Notes under the pieces: generated by a model | The model's database searches: none | What the model was told of the DNA's origin: nothing | What the model saw: the letters and a program-made list of their open reading frames with translations, nothing else | NCBI GenBank assembly: GCA_934130175.1 | Contig: CAKOXP010000013.1 | Coordinates: 1-43,723 of the forward strand | From: an uncultured Bacilli bacterium | GTDB lineage: Bacteria; Bacillota_I; Bacilli_A; RF39; UBA660 | DNA: 43,723 nucleotides | Reading direction: 5' to 3' | Shown here: one piece after another, positions 9,337-17,634 of the stretch | How positions within the stretch are numbered: position 1 is the first letter of the stretch | Layout: each line of letters starts with the position of its first letter | Position numbers and translations under genes: made by a program

Positions 9337-10118
9337 TGGAAATAATTATTGTATGTGGACTTATAGTTTTTGTCTGTTTTTATAATAAAACAATTGATGG
9401 TAAAAAGTTTATTGCTGATAATGAAAAGTTTTTTCAATTACTTAGAGAAAAAGATTATGATTTTTTAGTCTTTTCTAAATATGGTGATGATGTTGATTGT
9501 GATGAGTTGTTTAAGAAAAGAGTAATGAATGGTTTACTATTTGGATTATTGTTCTTTATGATTTTTTTAAGTAATTTAAGCCTTATAAATGTAGTTTTAG
9601 CATTGTTAATAGCATTTGGTGTATTTAAACTACCATATATACAGTTAAAGAATTTTTATAAATCTCATCTTCATGAAATAGACCTATTATTACCTTACTA
9701 TCTAAAAGGATTAGAAATTCTAATTCAACACTATACTGTTCCAGTTGCAATTGGTAAAAGTATAGATGATGCTCCTGAAATATTTAAACCAGGACTTAGA
9801 AAACTTGTTGAAAGGGTTAATGCAGGTGATTCAACAGTCGATCCCTATATGGAATTTTCTAATACTTATCCAGTAAGAGATTCAATGAGAATGATGAGAC
9901 TTTTATATCGTTTGGGTTTAGGTTCTCAAGAACGTAAACAGGAACGTTTAATGATGTTTTCAAGAAGTGTATCTAATTTGCAGAACAAAGCAAGAGAAGT
10001 AAAATATAAAGAAAGACTTAGTCATATGGAAAGTCAAACAATGAAGATGCTTGTTATTACAGGTGTCGCTGTCATGGGAATTATTTTAATTTCAATGATG
10101 GGAATGTTTAGCATGTAA
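9336..10118 (+). CDS. tadC: TadC-like inner-membrane platform protein (T2SSF family)
   Basis: 260 residues with an N-terminal membrane segment, a hydrophobic pair at about 65-97, a helical cytoplasmic part (LLLPYYLKGLEILIQHYTVPVA split around residue 125) and a C-terminal membrane helix at about 236-258. It is the second T2SSF protein expected beside TadB; the two form the inner-membrane platform of Tad pili. The start codon overlaps the tadB stop by one base, so the two are translationally coupled. Conserved features include LLYRLGLGSQERKQERLMMFSRS before the last helix (residues about 189-211). Confidence 0.82.
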   Translation: MEIIIVCGLIVFVCFYNKTIDGKKFIADNEKFFQLLREKDYDFLVFSKYGDDVDCDELFKKRVMNGLLFGLLFFMIFLSNLSLINVVLALLIAFGVFKLPYIQLKNFYKSHLHEIDLLLPYYLKGLEILIQHYTVPVAIGKSIDDAPEIFKPGLRKLVERVNAGDSTVDPYMEFSNTYPVRDSMRMMRLLYRLGLGSQERKQERLMMFSRSVSNLQNKAREVKYKERLSHMESQTMKMLVITGVAVMGIILISMMGMFSM

Positions 10119-10166
10119 TTTAAATGTTAATATTAAAAATAAAGTAATCTAAATTTTCTATAAATA

Positions 10167-10195
10167 TTGTTATTTATTAAAAAAGTTGTTATAAT
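10167..10195 (+). promoter_or_regulatory. Strong promoter for the small pilin gene
   Basis: TTGTTA (10167-10172), a 17-base spacer and a perfect TATAAT (10190-10195) lie 40 bases before the pilin start at 10236. It gives the pilin its own transcript inside the Tad cluster, as expected for the most abundant subunit. The gap between 10119 and 10478 holds this promoter, the pilin gene and a hairpin after it. Confidence 0.72.
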
Positions 10196-10235
10196 AAAAA
10201 TGTATATATATGATATGAAAGGATGTGTATAATAT

Positions 10236-10388
10236 ATGAAAGCAGCATCAGGTGAATTAAATTTAACAGTTATTACATTAATTGCTATCGCAGCTGTACT
10301 TGGATTCTTTTGGTGGATGTGGCCAAAAATTCAAAATTCAATTCAAGAACAATGGAATGATATTAGTACTCAAACGAGAGAAAAATAA
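10236..10388 (+). CDS. Small Flp-like pilin (50 residues)
   Basis: This very short gene encodes 50 residues beginning MKAASGELNLTVITLIAIAA. It has a six-residue leader-like start, one hydrophobic helix (about 10-29) and a short polar tail (KIQNSIQEQWNDISTQTREK). Size, layout, own promoter and place between tadC and a second pseudopilin all fit the major Flp pilin of a Tad pilus. The usual G/A plus Glu at +5 prepilin signature is not clear: there is Gly6 followed at once by Glu7. The next gene has a similar start (IGGVFNLTFI), so a shared G-x-x-(x)-NLT-x-I processing or packing motif may exist. AAAGGATG (10218-10225) is the likely ribosome site, 10 bases before the ATG. Confidence 0.75.
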   Translation: MKAASGELNLTVITLIAIAAVLGFFWWMWPKIQNSIQEQWNDISTQTREK

Positions 10389-10396
10389 ATAAAGGT

Positions 10397-10450
10397 GGAG
10401 CAACAGGTACGAGTACAACTCTAGGTTAAATTGTTCCTGAATACTTTTTT
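10397..10450 (+). terminator. Hairpin plus T-run after the pilin gene (possible attenuator)
   Basis: GGAGCAA (10397-10403) pairs with TTGTTCC (10431-10437) with one G-U pair. Inside the loop GAGT and ACTC form a second short stem. A run of six T (10445-10450) follows after a few bases. It would allow partial termination after the pilin so that it is made in excess over downstream proteins. The spacing to the T-run is not ideal, so confidence is moderate. Confidence 0.45.
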
Positions 10451-10478
10451 GAAAAATAATTTTGGAGGAGTGTTGTAA

Positions 10479-10937
10479 ATGCGTGATTCTATAGGTGGTG
10501 TATTTAACCTTACTTTCATAGCTATATTTATGTTAGTAGTAAGTGGATATCTTGCCTTTTCAGTAAGTTATAATAAAGCTTATAAAGTTAAAAATAAAAT
10601 AATTTCCACTTTGGAACAATATGAGGGATACAATAGTAAATCAAAAGAGATAATTGAGAACTATATGGATAAACTAGGGTATAATGCAGGAGAGGTGGCT
10701 TCAAATTTGAAATCAGATTATAACTGTTGTTCTAATCGTGGGTATTGTGTACAATGGGTTTCTGATGATAGTGCAGATTCTGGATTGCCTAGGGGATATT
10801 ATAAGGTCTTAACTACCGTTAATATAGATGTTCCAATATTTAATAAATTTTTACCATTTATGACATTTTTTAAAACTACTGGTGATACTATGACTATTTA
10901 TACTTCAGATCCAACGGCAACAAGTAGTTGTAATTAA
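10479..10937 (+). CDS. TadE-like pseudopilin with cysteines
   Basis: 152 residues, start MRDSIGGVFNLTFIAIFMLV, one membrane helix at about residues 10-29 and then an extracellular region. The first helix is preceded by a short leader-like segment that resembles that of the small pilin. Four cysteines (CC and GYC near residues 85-93, and a Cys as penultimate residue) can form disulphides. It lies 90 bases after the pilin and 23 bases before the TadZ-like gene, with GGAGG as ribosome site. I infer a minor pilin or pseudopilin of the Tad apparatus. No named family is recognised. Confidence 0.6.
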   Translation: MRDSIGGVFNLTFIAIFMLVVSGYLAFSVSYNKAYKVKNKIISTLEQYEGYNSKSKEIIENYMDKLGYNAGEVASNLKSDYNCCSNRGYCVQWVSDDSADSGLPRGYYKVLTTVNIDVPIFNKFLPFMTFFKTTGDTMTIYTSDPTATSSCN

Positions 10938-10960
10938 TCATTATTAAGTAGGAGGTATTT

Positions 10961-11956
10961 ATGAATGTAATAGTATCTAATCAGAAAAAAGAGCAACTTA
11001 CATCTTTGGATATTGATGTTATTAAAAGTATTAGTGGTGAATATGATATTGATGAATTAATATCAATGTTCAAAAATTTCTTTTATGAAAAAATGATAAT
11101 TGATGTCACTGCTATTAATAATTATCATGACATTAATAATATTGAAAGATTAGCCATGGGACTTGGTTCTGAAAAACTAATATTATTATTAACTGATGAC
11201 TTATGTACATCAGTTTATTTGTCAAGATTAATAGATATTGGTATATATAATTTTACTAATAATATTAATGCTATTAAAAGATTAATAGCTAGACCTAATA
11301 CATATGAAGATGTAAAAAAACTTCAAGTGTTGAATACAGTTTCAGAGGAAATTGAAGAACATGCTGAAACGACAAATTCTAGAAATAGTAATTTGAAAGT
11401 TTTAGGTATTAAAAATGTAACTAATAATGCTGGTTCAACTACACTTACATATATGCTATTAAAAACTTTAAAGAAACATTTTGGTAGTAATGTGTATGCT
11501 ATAGAAATTGATAAACATGATTTTAAATATTTTAACGAAAAAAATATGTTGTCAATTAATTTTGGTGAATTGAAATCAAAGATGGGCGACTTAGCAAATG
11601 CTAAAATTATCTTAGTAGACTTAAATAATTCGAGTGGTGAATCATTATGCCAGGATGTTATTTATTTAATTGAACCTAGTACTATTATGTTAAATAAACT
11701 TATAAGCACTAATCGTAATGTTTTTGAAAAACTAAGAAACAAGAAAATTGTTCTTAATAAAAGTTGTTTATCAAATAAAGATGTTACAGAGTTTGAGTAT
11801 GAAGCTAATGTTAAAGTTTTTTATAATATTCCAGCTCTGGATGACCATACAGACAATGGTGTACTTGAGGATTTTCTTTCGAGATTAAGTATCTTTGATG
11901 CAACTGCAGCAAGAAAAGAAGATGGAAGCAAAATATTTGGTATATTTGGACATTAA
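10961..11956 (+). CDS. TadZ/CpaE-like protein with degenerate P-loop
   Basis: 331 residues in two parts. Residues 1-115 look like a receiver-like atypical domain (IIDVTAINNYHDINNIERLA, ending in a LIDIGIYNF motif), as found in TadZ/CpaE. Residues about 143-315 have the order of a MinD/ParA ATPase: KVLGIKNVTNNAGSTTLTYM at the P-loop position, KIILVDLNNSSG at the second acidic motif. The P-loop lacks the Lys residues of the KGGxGKTT motif (it reads NNAGSTT, residues 155-161), so ATP hydrolysis is doubtful. TadZ localises the pilus machine at the pole in characterised Tad systems. It closes the Tad operon and is followed by a clear terminator. Similarity is by architecture and context. Confidence 0.7.
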   Translation: MNVIVSNQKKEQLTSLDIDVIKSISGEYDIDELISMFKNFFYEKMIIDVTAINNYHDINNIERLAMGLGSEKLILLLTDDLCTSVYLSRLIDIGIYNFTNNINAIKRLIARPNTYEDVKKLQVLNTVSEEIEEHAETTNSRNSNLKVLGIKNVTNNAGSTTLTYMLLKTLKKHFGSNVYAIEIDKHDFKYFNEKNMLSINFGELKSKMGDLANAKIILVDLNNSSGESLCQDVIYLIEPSTIMLNKLISTNRNVFEKLRNKKIVLNKSCLSNKDVTEFEYEANVKVFYNIPALDDHTDNGVLEDFLSRLSIFDATAARKEDGSKIFGIFGH

Positions 11957-11986
11957 AGAAATCTCTTTTAAGATTTCTTTATTTGT
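11955..11986 (+). terminator. Rho-independent terminator of the Tad operon
   Basis: A perfect 10-bp stem AAAGAAATCT (11955-11964) and AGATTTCTTT (11971-11980) with a six-base loop is followed by ATTTGT. It starts inside the stop codon of the TadZ-like gene and separates the Tad genes from the glycan block. Confidence 0.8.
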
Positions 11987-12007
11987 ATTAAATGAGGAGA
12001 ATAAGTT

Positions 12008-13300
12008 ATGAAAAGAAATTTTGTCAGATTTTTAATATTAACATTTATTTATTTGTTTTTCACTTATTTCATACATTCCACAACTGGTGATGAAGTTTGG
12101 AATTTTGGATTTTCATATAATATAGCAAAGGGTGCCATCCCGTATCGTGATTTTAATATGATAATTCTTCCATTATATTCATTGCTATTTGCTATTCCAC
12201 TGAAATTATTTGTCAACAAACTATTTGTTTTTCATTTATTTAATGCAATTTTTTCTAGTTTTGTATTAGTTTTTATAAATAGAAATAATAATATATTTTC
12301 AGTTATTTACTTATTTCTACTTTTTAATTTAGTTCCAGTAATATATGGATACAATTATTTTATAATGCTGTTATTAATACTTGTATTATATATAGAGGCT
12401 AACAACTATAAATATAAAAATGAAATTACAGGGTTATTATTGGGATGCATTTTGGCTACAAAACAAAATGTTGGTTTGGTTTTGTTTCTTCCGTATATTA
12501 TTAATTCAAAAGATAAATTAAAGTCACTAGTTTATTTTTGTTTTCCACCGATTTTAGTTTTAGTATATCTCCTTATCAATAATGCTTTATTTGAATGCAT
12601 AGATTATTGTTTTTTAGGACTTAAAAATTTCAAAAATAATTTTTATAATCCTTCGTGTATAGCATTTATCATATTTGAAATTTTATTAATCAGTTATTTA
12701 CTTATTAAGTATAAAAAATCAAAAGATATAAATTATTTATACTTATTAGTGTTTCAAGTGTTAGTTTATCCAATCTTTGATACATATCATATATTGATAT
12801 CTTTAATACCAATATTTTACTATGTATCATCAAAAATTGATAATAAAAAGTATTATATTCTATTAAGTATAATCATTGCTATTTGTTATTTTAATAATGA
12901 ATATAAAATATATTTATCTAATCTTAATAATTTTGAATATAGGAATCTTGGTAGTAGTATTGTTGATAAAAATATAGAAAAACAAATTGATTTTTTAAAA
13001 AGAAATAATAAGAAAAGAATTTTTATTTTTACCGATGACGCTTACATATTAAAAATAGCAATGGACAAAGAAATTAATAAATTTGATTTAATTAATACAG
13101 GTAACATGGGTGCTGATGAGAAAAAGTATATTGATGATATAAAAGAAATTTGCAAAAATAAAAATTGCATTTTTATTGCTAATAAAGTGCCAGCTGGACA
13201 ATTAAGTCCTACTATAATAAATTATGTTAATAAAAATTATAACAATTGTGGAGAAATCACTGTAAATCATTATTATTTTTGCAGTAAAAAAGGCAAATAG
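12008..13300 (+). CDS. GT-C-like membrane glycosyltransferase, copy 1
   Basis: 430 residues with about ten predicted membrane segments and a soluble C-terminal part (from about residue 315). After the first helix comes GDEVWNFGFSYNIAKGAIPYRDF; the acidic pair in the first outer loop and the G-x-IPYRDF pattern are typical of GT-C enzymes of the PMT/ArnT kind, which use lipid-phosphate sugars outside the membrane. The C-terminal region has cysteines and the motif NTGNMGADEKKY. The next gene is a close tandem copy. Placement between a pilus locus and a T4SS-like locus suggests glycosylation of surface or pilin proteins, or of a wall polymer; the acceptor cannot be read from sequence. Good AGGAG before the ATG. 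Confidence 0.72.
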   Translation: MKRNFVRFLILTFIYLFFTYFIHSTTGDEVWNFGFSYNIAKGAIPYRDFNMIILPLYSLLFAIPLKLFVNKLFVFHLFNAIFSSFVLVFINRNNNIFSVIYLFLLFNLVPVIYGYNYFIMLLLILVLYIEANNYKYKNEITGLLLGCILATKQNVGLVLFLPYIINSKDKLKSLVYFCFPPILVLVYLLINNALFECIDYCFLGLKNFKNNFYNPSCIAFIIFEILLISYLLIKYKKSKDINYLYLLVFQVLVYPIFDTYHILISLIPIFYYVSSKIDNKKYYILLSIIIAICYFNNEYKIYLSNLNNFEYRNLGSSIVDKNIEKQIDFLKRNNKKRIFIFTDDAYILKIAMDKEINKFDLINTGNMGADEKKYIDDIKEICKNKNCIFIANKVPAGQLSPTIINYVNKNYNNCGEITVNHYYFCSKKGK

Positions 13301-13312
13301 GATGTGCTTACT

Positions 13313-14629
13313 ATGAAAAAAAAGATTATTTTGATTTTATTCTTAACCTTATTTATATTTTCATTTAATTATTTCATTATGCATGAAGTGATAGCTGATG
13401 GTGATGAAATTTGGAATTTTGGATTTTCATACAATATAGCAAAGGGTGCCATTCCATACCGTGATTTTAATATGGTAGTGTTACCTTTATATTCATTATT
13501 AATGTCAATACCACTTAGAATATTTAGTAATAGTTTGTTTATTTTTCATTTATTTAATGCAATTTATATTAGTATAATCATAGCAATTATAAGTGACAAT
13601 GAAAAAGATGTTGCAATTGTCTTAGCGTTATTTATGATAATTGTTGATCCGATATATGGATATAACTGTTTTATTGTAATGCTATTAATTTTGATTTTAT
13701 ATCTCCAAAGTAAAGATTATAAATATAAAGAGGAAATAATAGGGTTATTATTAGGTTGTATTTTAGCAACAAAACAAAATATAGGAATAGTTTTATTTTT
13801 TCCATACATATTTCATTCAAAGCATAAATTAAGATCAATTCTTTGCTACTTAGTTCCTATTACTTTAGTAGCAGGTTATTTAGTTATTAACAACGCACTA
13901 TTTGAATGTATAGATTATTGTTTTTTAGGACTTAGGAATTTCAGTAATAATTTTTTAGTGACACTTCCAATCCTAGTGGTATTTGATATAGTTATAATTA
14001 CATATTTAATCATTAAGTATAGAAAAACAAAGGATATAAATTATATTTATTTGGCATGTTTTCAAGTTATAAATTATCCATTATTTGAAATTTACCATTT
14101 TATAATAGGAACATTACCAGTAATTTATTATTTAATTGTTACAGAAAATAATAAATATATTAATTACGTATTTATTATCTTTCCAATAATTATAATTTTA
14201 ATCGTTTATGTTCCAAGAATGATAAATAACGGTATTAATCCATCTAGTATTAATAATTTTAAATATAGAAATGTTACTGATAAGGCAACAAAAGAGCAAA
14301 ATCAATTAGCTGAATTTATATCCAGTAATAAAGATTCAAGAATATTTATATTTAATTTCTATTCATATTTTATAAAAATAAGTCTAGATAAAAAGCTAGA
14401 TAAATTTGATTTAATAAATATAGGTAATATGGGTGCTGATGAAATTAAATATACAAAAGACATGGATAAGATTTGTTCTAATAAAAAATGTATATTTATA
14501 ATTGATGAAAAAGCATTTACTACATATACATCACAGATGAATCCAATAATAAGAGATTATGTTTTAAATAATTATGATTATTGTGGAAAAATTAATTCTA
14601 GAGATTCATATTATTGCAATAAAAAATAA
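13313..14629 (+). CDS. GT-C-like membrane glycosyltransferase, copy 2
   Basis: 438 residues. I chose the ATG at 13313 (AGGA at 13299-13302, 10 bases upstream) over the GTG at 13304. It is the paralogue of the preceding gene: both carry GDEIWNFGFSYNIAKGAIPY or a one-residue variant, the CILATKQN motif, FECIDYCFLGL and GNMGADE. Nucleotide identity is high in these blocks and low between them, as in an old tandem duplication that has diverged. Same layout: about ten membrane helices, then a soluble tail with cysteines. Likely the same type of lipid-linked sugar transferase with a shifted donor or acceptor. It ends in a bidirectional terminator shared with the reversed gene downstream. Confidence 0.72.
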   Translation: MKKKIILILFLTLFIFSFNYFIMHEVIADGDEIWNFGFSYNIAKGAIPYRDFNMVVLPLYSLLMSIPLRIFSNSLFIFHLFNAIYISIIIAIISDNEKDVAIVLALFMIIVDPIYGYNCFIVMLLILILYLQSKDYKYKEEIIGLLLGCILATKQNIGIVLFFPYIFHSKHKLRSILCYLVPITLVAGYLVINNALFECIDYCFLGLRNFSNNFLVTLPILVVFDIVIITYLIIKYRKTKDINYIYLACFQVINYPLFEIYHFIIGTLPVIYYLIVTENNKYINYVFIIFPIIIILIVYVPRMINNGINPSSINNFKYRNVTDKATKEQNQLAEFISSNKDSRIFIFNFYSYFIKISLDKKLDKFDLINIGNMGADEIKYTKDMDKICSNKKCIFIIDEKAFTTYTSQMNPIIRDYVLNNYDYCGKINSRDSYYCNKK

Positions 14630-14654
14630 GATAAAAACAGATATCTTATTTTTT
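14621..14654. terminator. Bidirectional terminator
   Basis: A 13-bp perfect stem AAAAAATAAGATA (14621-14633) and TATCTTATTTTTT (14642-14654) with an eight-base loop. It has A-runs and T-runs on both sides, and lies between the convergent ends of the genes at 14629 and 14646, overlapping both 3' ends. Confidence 0.85.
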
Positions 14655-16028
14655 TATCAAAACATAATCTTTATCATTAATAACAGTTTTATATATACTT
14701 TTTCTTTTTGATAAATAATTATATATATTTGAATTTTTAGATACTAAGAATAAATCAAAATTATATTTTTCAATTATTTTAGGATTATTTAATTCCATAT
14801 TACAATTATCACTAAAAATTGTGGAAACGTATAAATCAGCTCTACTGTCTATAAATGGTTTAATATCTTTATAGATTAAGTAACCACCAATATCATATTC
14901 GTTATATAGCTTGCTTTTATTATAGTTTTTAATATATTTTATGGTTTTTTCTTGTAATATTTCAACTTTTGGAATTTTATAATTTACAATTATTATTCCA
15001 TATATAAGAAGTATAAAGATAAGTAGTATATAAATATTTATATTTCTTTCTTTATTAAAATAGTTAAAAATATAAAATGATGATGAAATATAAAGATATG
15101 GAACAAATTTTCTTGATTTTATTGAAATTATTGTAAACGATACAAATAGAATTAAGTCTACTAATGATATCTTTTTTTTAGTTCTTATAAGTTTTAATGT
15201 AATATATCCGATAAATATTAAATAGAAAATACCATCAATTTTAAAAATACTTATTGGGTGCCACTCACTTATACATCTAATCATATCTGTATAAGTCATA
15301 TTTTGATATGGATACAATAACATTATCAATCCATGAGGGTTTATACATATTCCAATTAGTGAAAGAATAATTGCAATTATATATTTTTTTCTTTGTATTG
15401 GTGATATATTCTTGTTCGTAATTTTTTTATAATTTTTATTTGGGAAGATACTACAGAAAAGAAATATTCCATAAATAATGTATGACAAGTTGTTGCTATC
15501 ACCATGAAGATTACTCCAAAGTATAGATATTAATAAACTTAAATATATTTTATTAGAATCTTTATTTTTATATAAATCATATGCAAGTATTAATGTTATT
15601 GTAAATAGAAGATAACTAAAAAGATGAGGTCTAGGTAATGCTTTAGCGCTAATTATTAAAAGACCAAATATAGCCCACACTACTGCATAAAAAGAATTTT
15701 TATAAAAGAAGCCTTTATTTATGATAAATATTAGGACTCCAAGTATTAATATCATTATAAATACATAGATAAAAGCACCATTTTGCCCAAAAATATTCGA
15801 AAAAAGAAAAATTATAACTTCTGATAACCACTCATGACTAATCCATCTTAATTTATTAACACTTCCATACCAACTGAAAATATCGATATATGGTATTGTT
15901 TTTGATTTAAAAATATATTCACCAATTTTTACATGCCAGTAATAATCGTTTCCATATGAAAATAAAAAACTTCCAATTGAGAATATTATAGTGAAAATTA
16001 TAAAAATAATAATCTTTCTTTTCTTCAT
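14646..16028 (-). CDS. Polytopic GT-C-like membrane protein
   Basis: 460 residues from the ATG at 16028, preceded by AGAGGTG; an upstream ATG at 16076 has no ribosome site. About ten membrane segments. After the first helix comes NDYYWHVKIGEYIFKSKTIPY and then HEWLSEVI, a pattern of GT-C-like membrane proteins with an acidic and a His residue in the first outer loop. Near the C-terminus is YDIGGYLIYKDIKPFIDSRAD, a motif also present in the divergent neighbour at 16140 (YDNGSYAEYRGLKPYIDTRAE, residues about 400-420). The two are therefore paralogues read in opposite directions. It is the only reversed gene in the first 35 kb. Role in surface glycan or glycoprotein synthesis is inferred. Confidence 0.65.
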   Translation of the reverse strand: MKKRKIIIFIIFTIIFSIGSFLFSYGNDYYWHVKIGEYIFKSKTIPYIDIFSWYGSVNKLRWISHEWLSEVIIFLFSNIFGQNGAFIYVFIMILILGVLIFIINKGFFYKNSFYAVVWAIFGLLIISAKALPRPHLFSYLLFTITLILAYDLYKNKDSNKIYLSLLISILWSNLHGDSNNLSYIIYGIFLFCSIFPNKNYKKITNKNISPIQRKKYIIAIILSLIGICINPHGLIMLLYPYQNMTYTDMIRCISEWHPISIFKIDGIFYLIFIGYITLKLIRTKKKISLVDLILFVSFTIISIKSRKFVPYLYISSSFYIFNYFNKERNINIYILLIFILLIYGIIIVNYKIPKVEILQEKTIKYIKNYNKSKLYNEYDIGGYLIYKDIKPFIDSRADLYVSTIFSDNCNMELNNPKIIEKYNFDLFLVSKNSNIYNYLSKRKSIYKTVINDKDYVLIKK

Positions 16029-16139
16029 TGAGCAATTCACCTCTAATATAATTAATTTTAACACATAACTTATCATTTAAAAATATTTTTGAATATGATA
16101 TTATATTTATAAGTGTTTGTAGTATAGAAAGAGGTATAT

Positions 16140-17627
16140 ATGAAAAGTTTAATAGAAAAATTTAAAAATTATAATCCATCTAAGTATTTATGCTATTTAT
16201 ATTTTTTTGTTCCAATTTTTATGTGCTGTATTTGTAATGTTGATAAGGAAAATGATATTTGGTTTTTATTAAATCATGGTAAATATATTTTAAATCATGG
16301 TTTTCCACATCTAGAACCATTTACTATGCATCATAATTTTTCCTTTGTTATGCAACAATGGCTATCATCGGTTATATTTTATATTTCACACGAACTTTTG
16401 GGACAATATGGGATTTTGTTAGTGATTTTAATGGCTAATATTTTAATACTGTATTCTCTATATAAATTATGTATGCTTATATCAGAAAATAAATTTAGAT
16501 TATCAATAATAATTAGTTGTATTACAGATGTTTTATTACTTATTTTCATGGTACCAAGACCTTGGATTTTTACAATGTTAAATCTGATTTTAGTATTATA
16601 TATAATGGAATTATTCTACAAAACAAACAATAAAAAAGTATTATATTTTTTACCACTTATTTCATTATTACAAATAAATATTCAATCATCTATGTGGTTT
16701 ATGTTATTTGTATTTATGTTACCATATATTGTAGATTTATTTTTGAAAGAAAGAAAAAGACTAAGTAGTTTTCCTATTATCATAGTTTTGATGTTTATTT
16801 GTGGGTTTATTAATCCATATGGAATTGATAATATTTTATATATATTTAATTCTTATGGTAACTATTACATTAACAATGTAGTTAGTGAAATGCAAGCAGT
16901 TTCCCTAAATATAAATGAAGTATCAATTATATATAGCTATTTATTTTATGTTGTTATTGCAGCTGAATTGTTAATCTATATATTCTGTAGGAAAGGAAAA
17001 TTTGAACTTAGACATTTATTCTTGTTTTTAGGTGTTACCTTTTTAGGACTAAAGAATATAAGAAGTATGTGGATTTTTATGATTGGTACAATACCTTTTT
17101 TAGCATCATATCTTAAACCATATTTTAAAAAGTTATCATCTAAGGAAAAAAATCTTAAACTAGAACCAGATGAAAGAAAAAAATATTATTCAATTATAGT
17201 TATACTTGTTATTTATACTTGTGTGGTATCAGTTATTGTAAATAGTAAATTTACTAATGAATTAGAAAAGGGAATTGATGCAATATACAACACCTCCAAT
17301 GTTACTGATAGCACTACTATTTATACAAATTACGATAATGGTTCTTATGCTGAATATAGAGGTCTAAAACCTTATATTGATACAAGAGCAGAAGTGTTCT
17401 TAAAGAAAAATAATCATAAAGAAGATATAATGAGGGAATATTATCTAGTTTATAATGGTTATATAAGTTATGATGAATTTGTTAACAAGTATAAATTTGA
17501 TTATATGATTATTATGGAAAATGAAAGAATTTATGATAAAGCATTAAAAGATAAAAATTATAGATTAATTTATCATAGTAAAAAATATAAGTATAGTGTT
17601 TTTGAACGTACTATCGATAGAAAGTAG
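16140..17627 (+). CDS. Polytopic GT-C-like membrane protein, paralogue of the reversed neighbour
   Basis: 495 residues, about eleven membrane segments. The first outer loop has NDIWFLLNHGKYILNHGFPHLEPF and then QQWLSSVI, matching position by position the loop of the reversed gene at 14646-16028. The C-terminal motif KPYIDTRAE is also shared. The family resembles GT-C membrane glycosyltransferases but is of unknown substrate. AGAGG precedes the ATG. The FAD oxidoreductase gene follows after 7 bases, so these two are one transcription unit. I see only weak promoter-like sequences in the 111-base divergent gap. Confidence 0.65.
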   Translation: MKSLIEKFKNYNPSKYLCYLYFFVPIFMCCICNVDKENDIWFLLNHGKYILNHGFPHLEPFTMHHNFSFVMQQWLSSVIFYISHELLGQYGILLVILMANILILYSLYKLCMLISENKFRLSIIISCITDVLLLIFMVPRPWIFTMLNLILVLYIMELFYKTNNKKVLYFLPLISLLQINIQSSMWFMLFVFMLPYIVDLFLKERKRLSSFPIIIVLMFICGFINPYGIDNILYIFNSYGNYYINNVVSEMQAVSLNINEVSIIYSYLFYVVIAAELLIYIFCRKGKFELRHLFLFLGVTFLGLKNIRSMWIFMIGTIPFLASYLKPYFKKLSSKEKNLKLEPDERKKYYSIIVILVIYTCVVSVIVNSKFTNELEKGIDAIYNTSNVTDSTTIYTNYDNGSYAEYRGLKPYIDTRAEVFLKKNNHKEDIMREYYLVYNGYISYDEFVNKYKFDYMIIMENERIYDKALKDKNYRLIYHSKKYKYSVFERTIDRK

Positions 17628-17634
17628 TGGATGT

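Noticed and set aside
10961..11956. Chromosome or plasmid partition ParA
   Set aside because: P-loop is degenerate, a receiver-like N-terminal domain is present and the gene is in a Tad operon; no ParB or centromere repeats nearby.
17596..17634. Upstream extension of the FAD oxidoreductase
   Set aside because: The extra codons overlap the previous gene and precede the canonical Rossmann start; no ribosome site.
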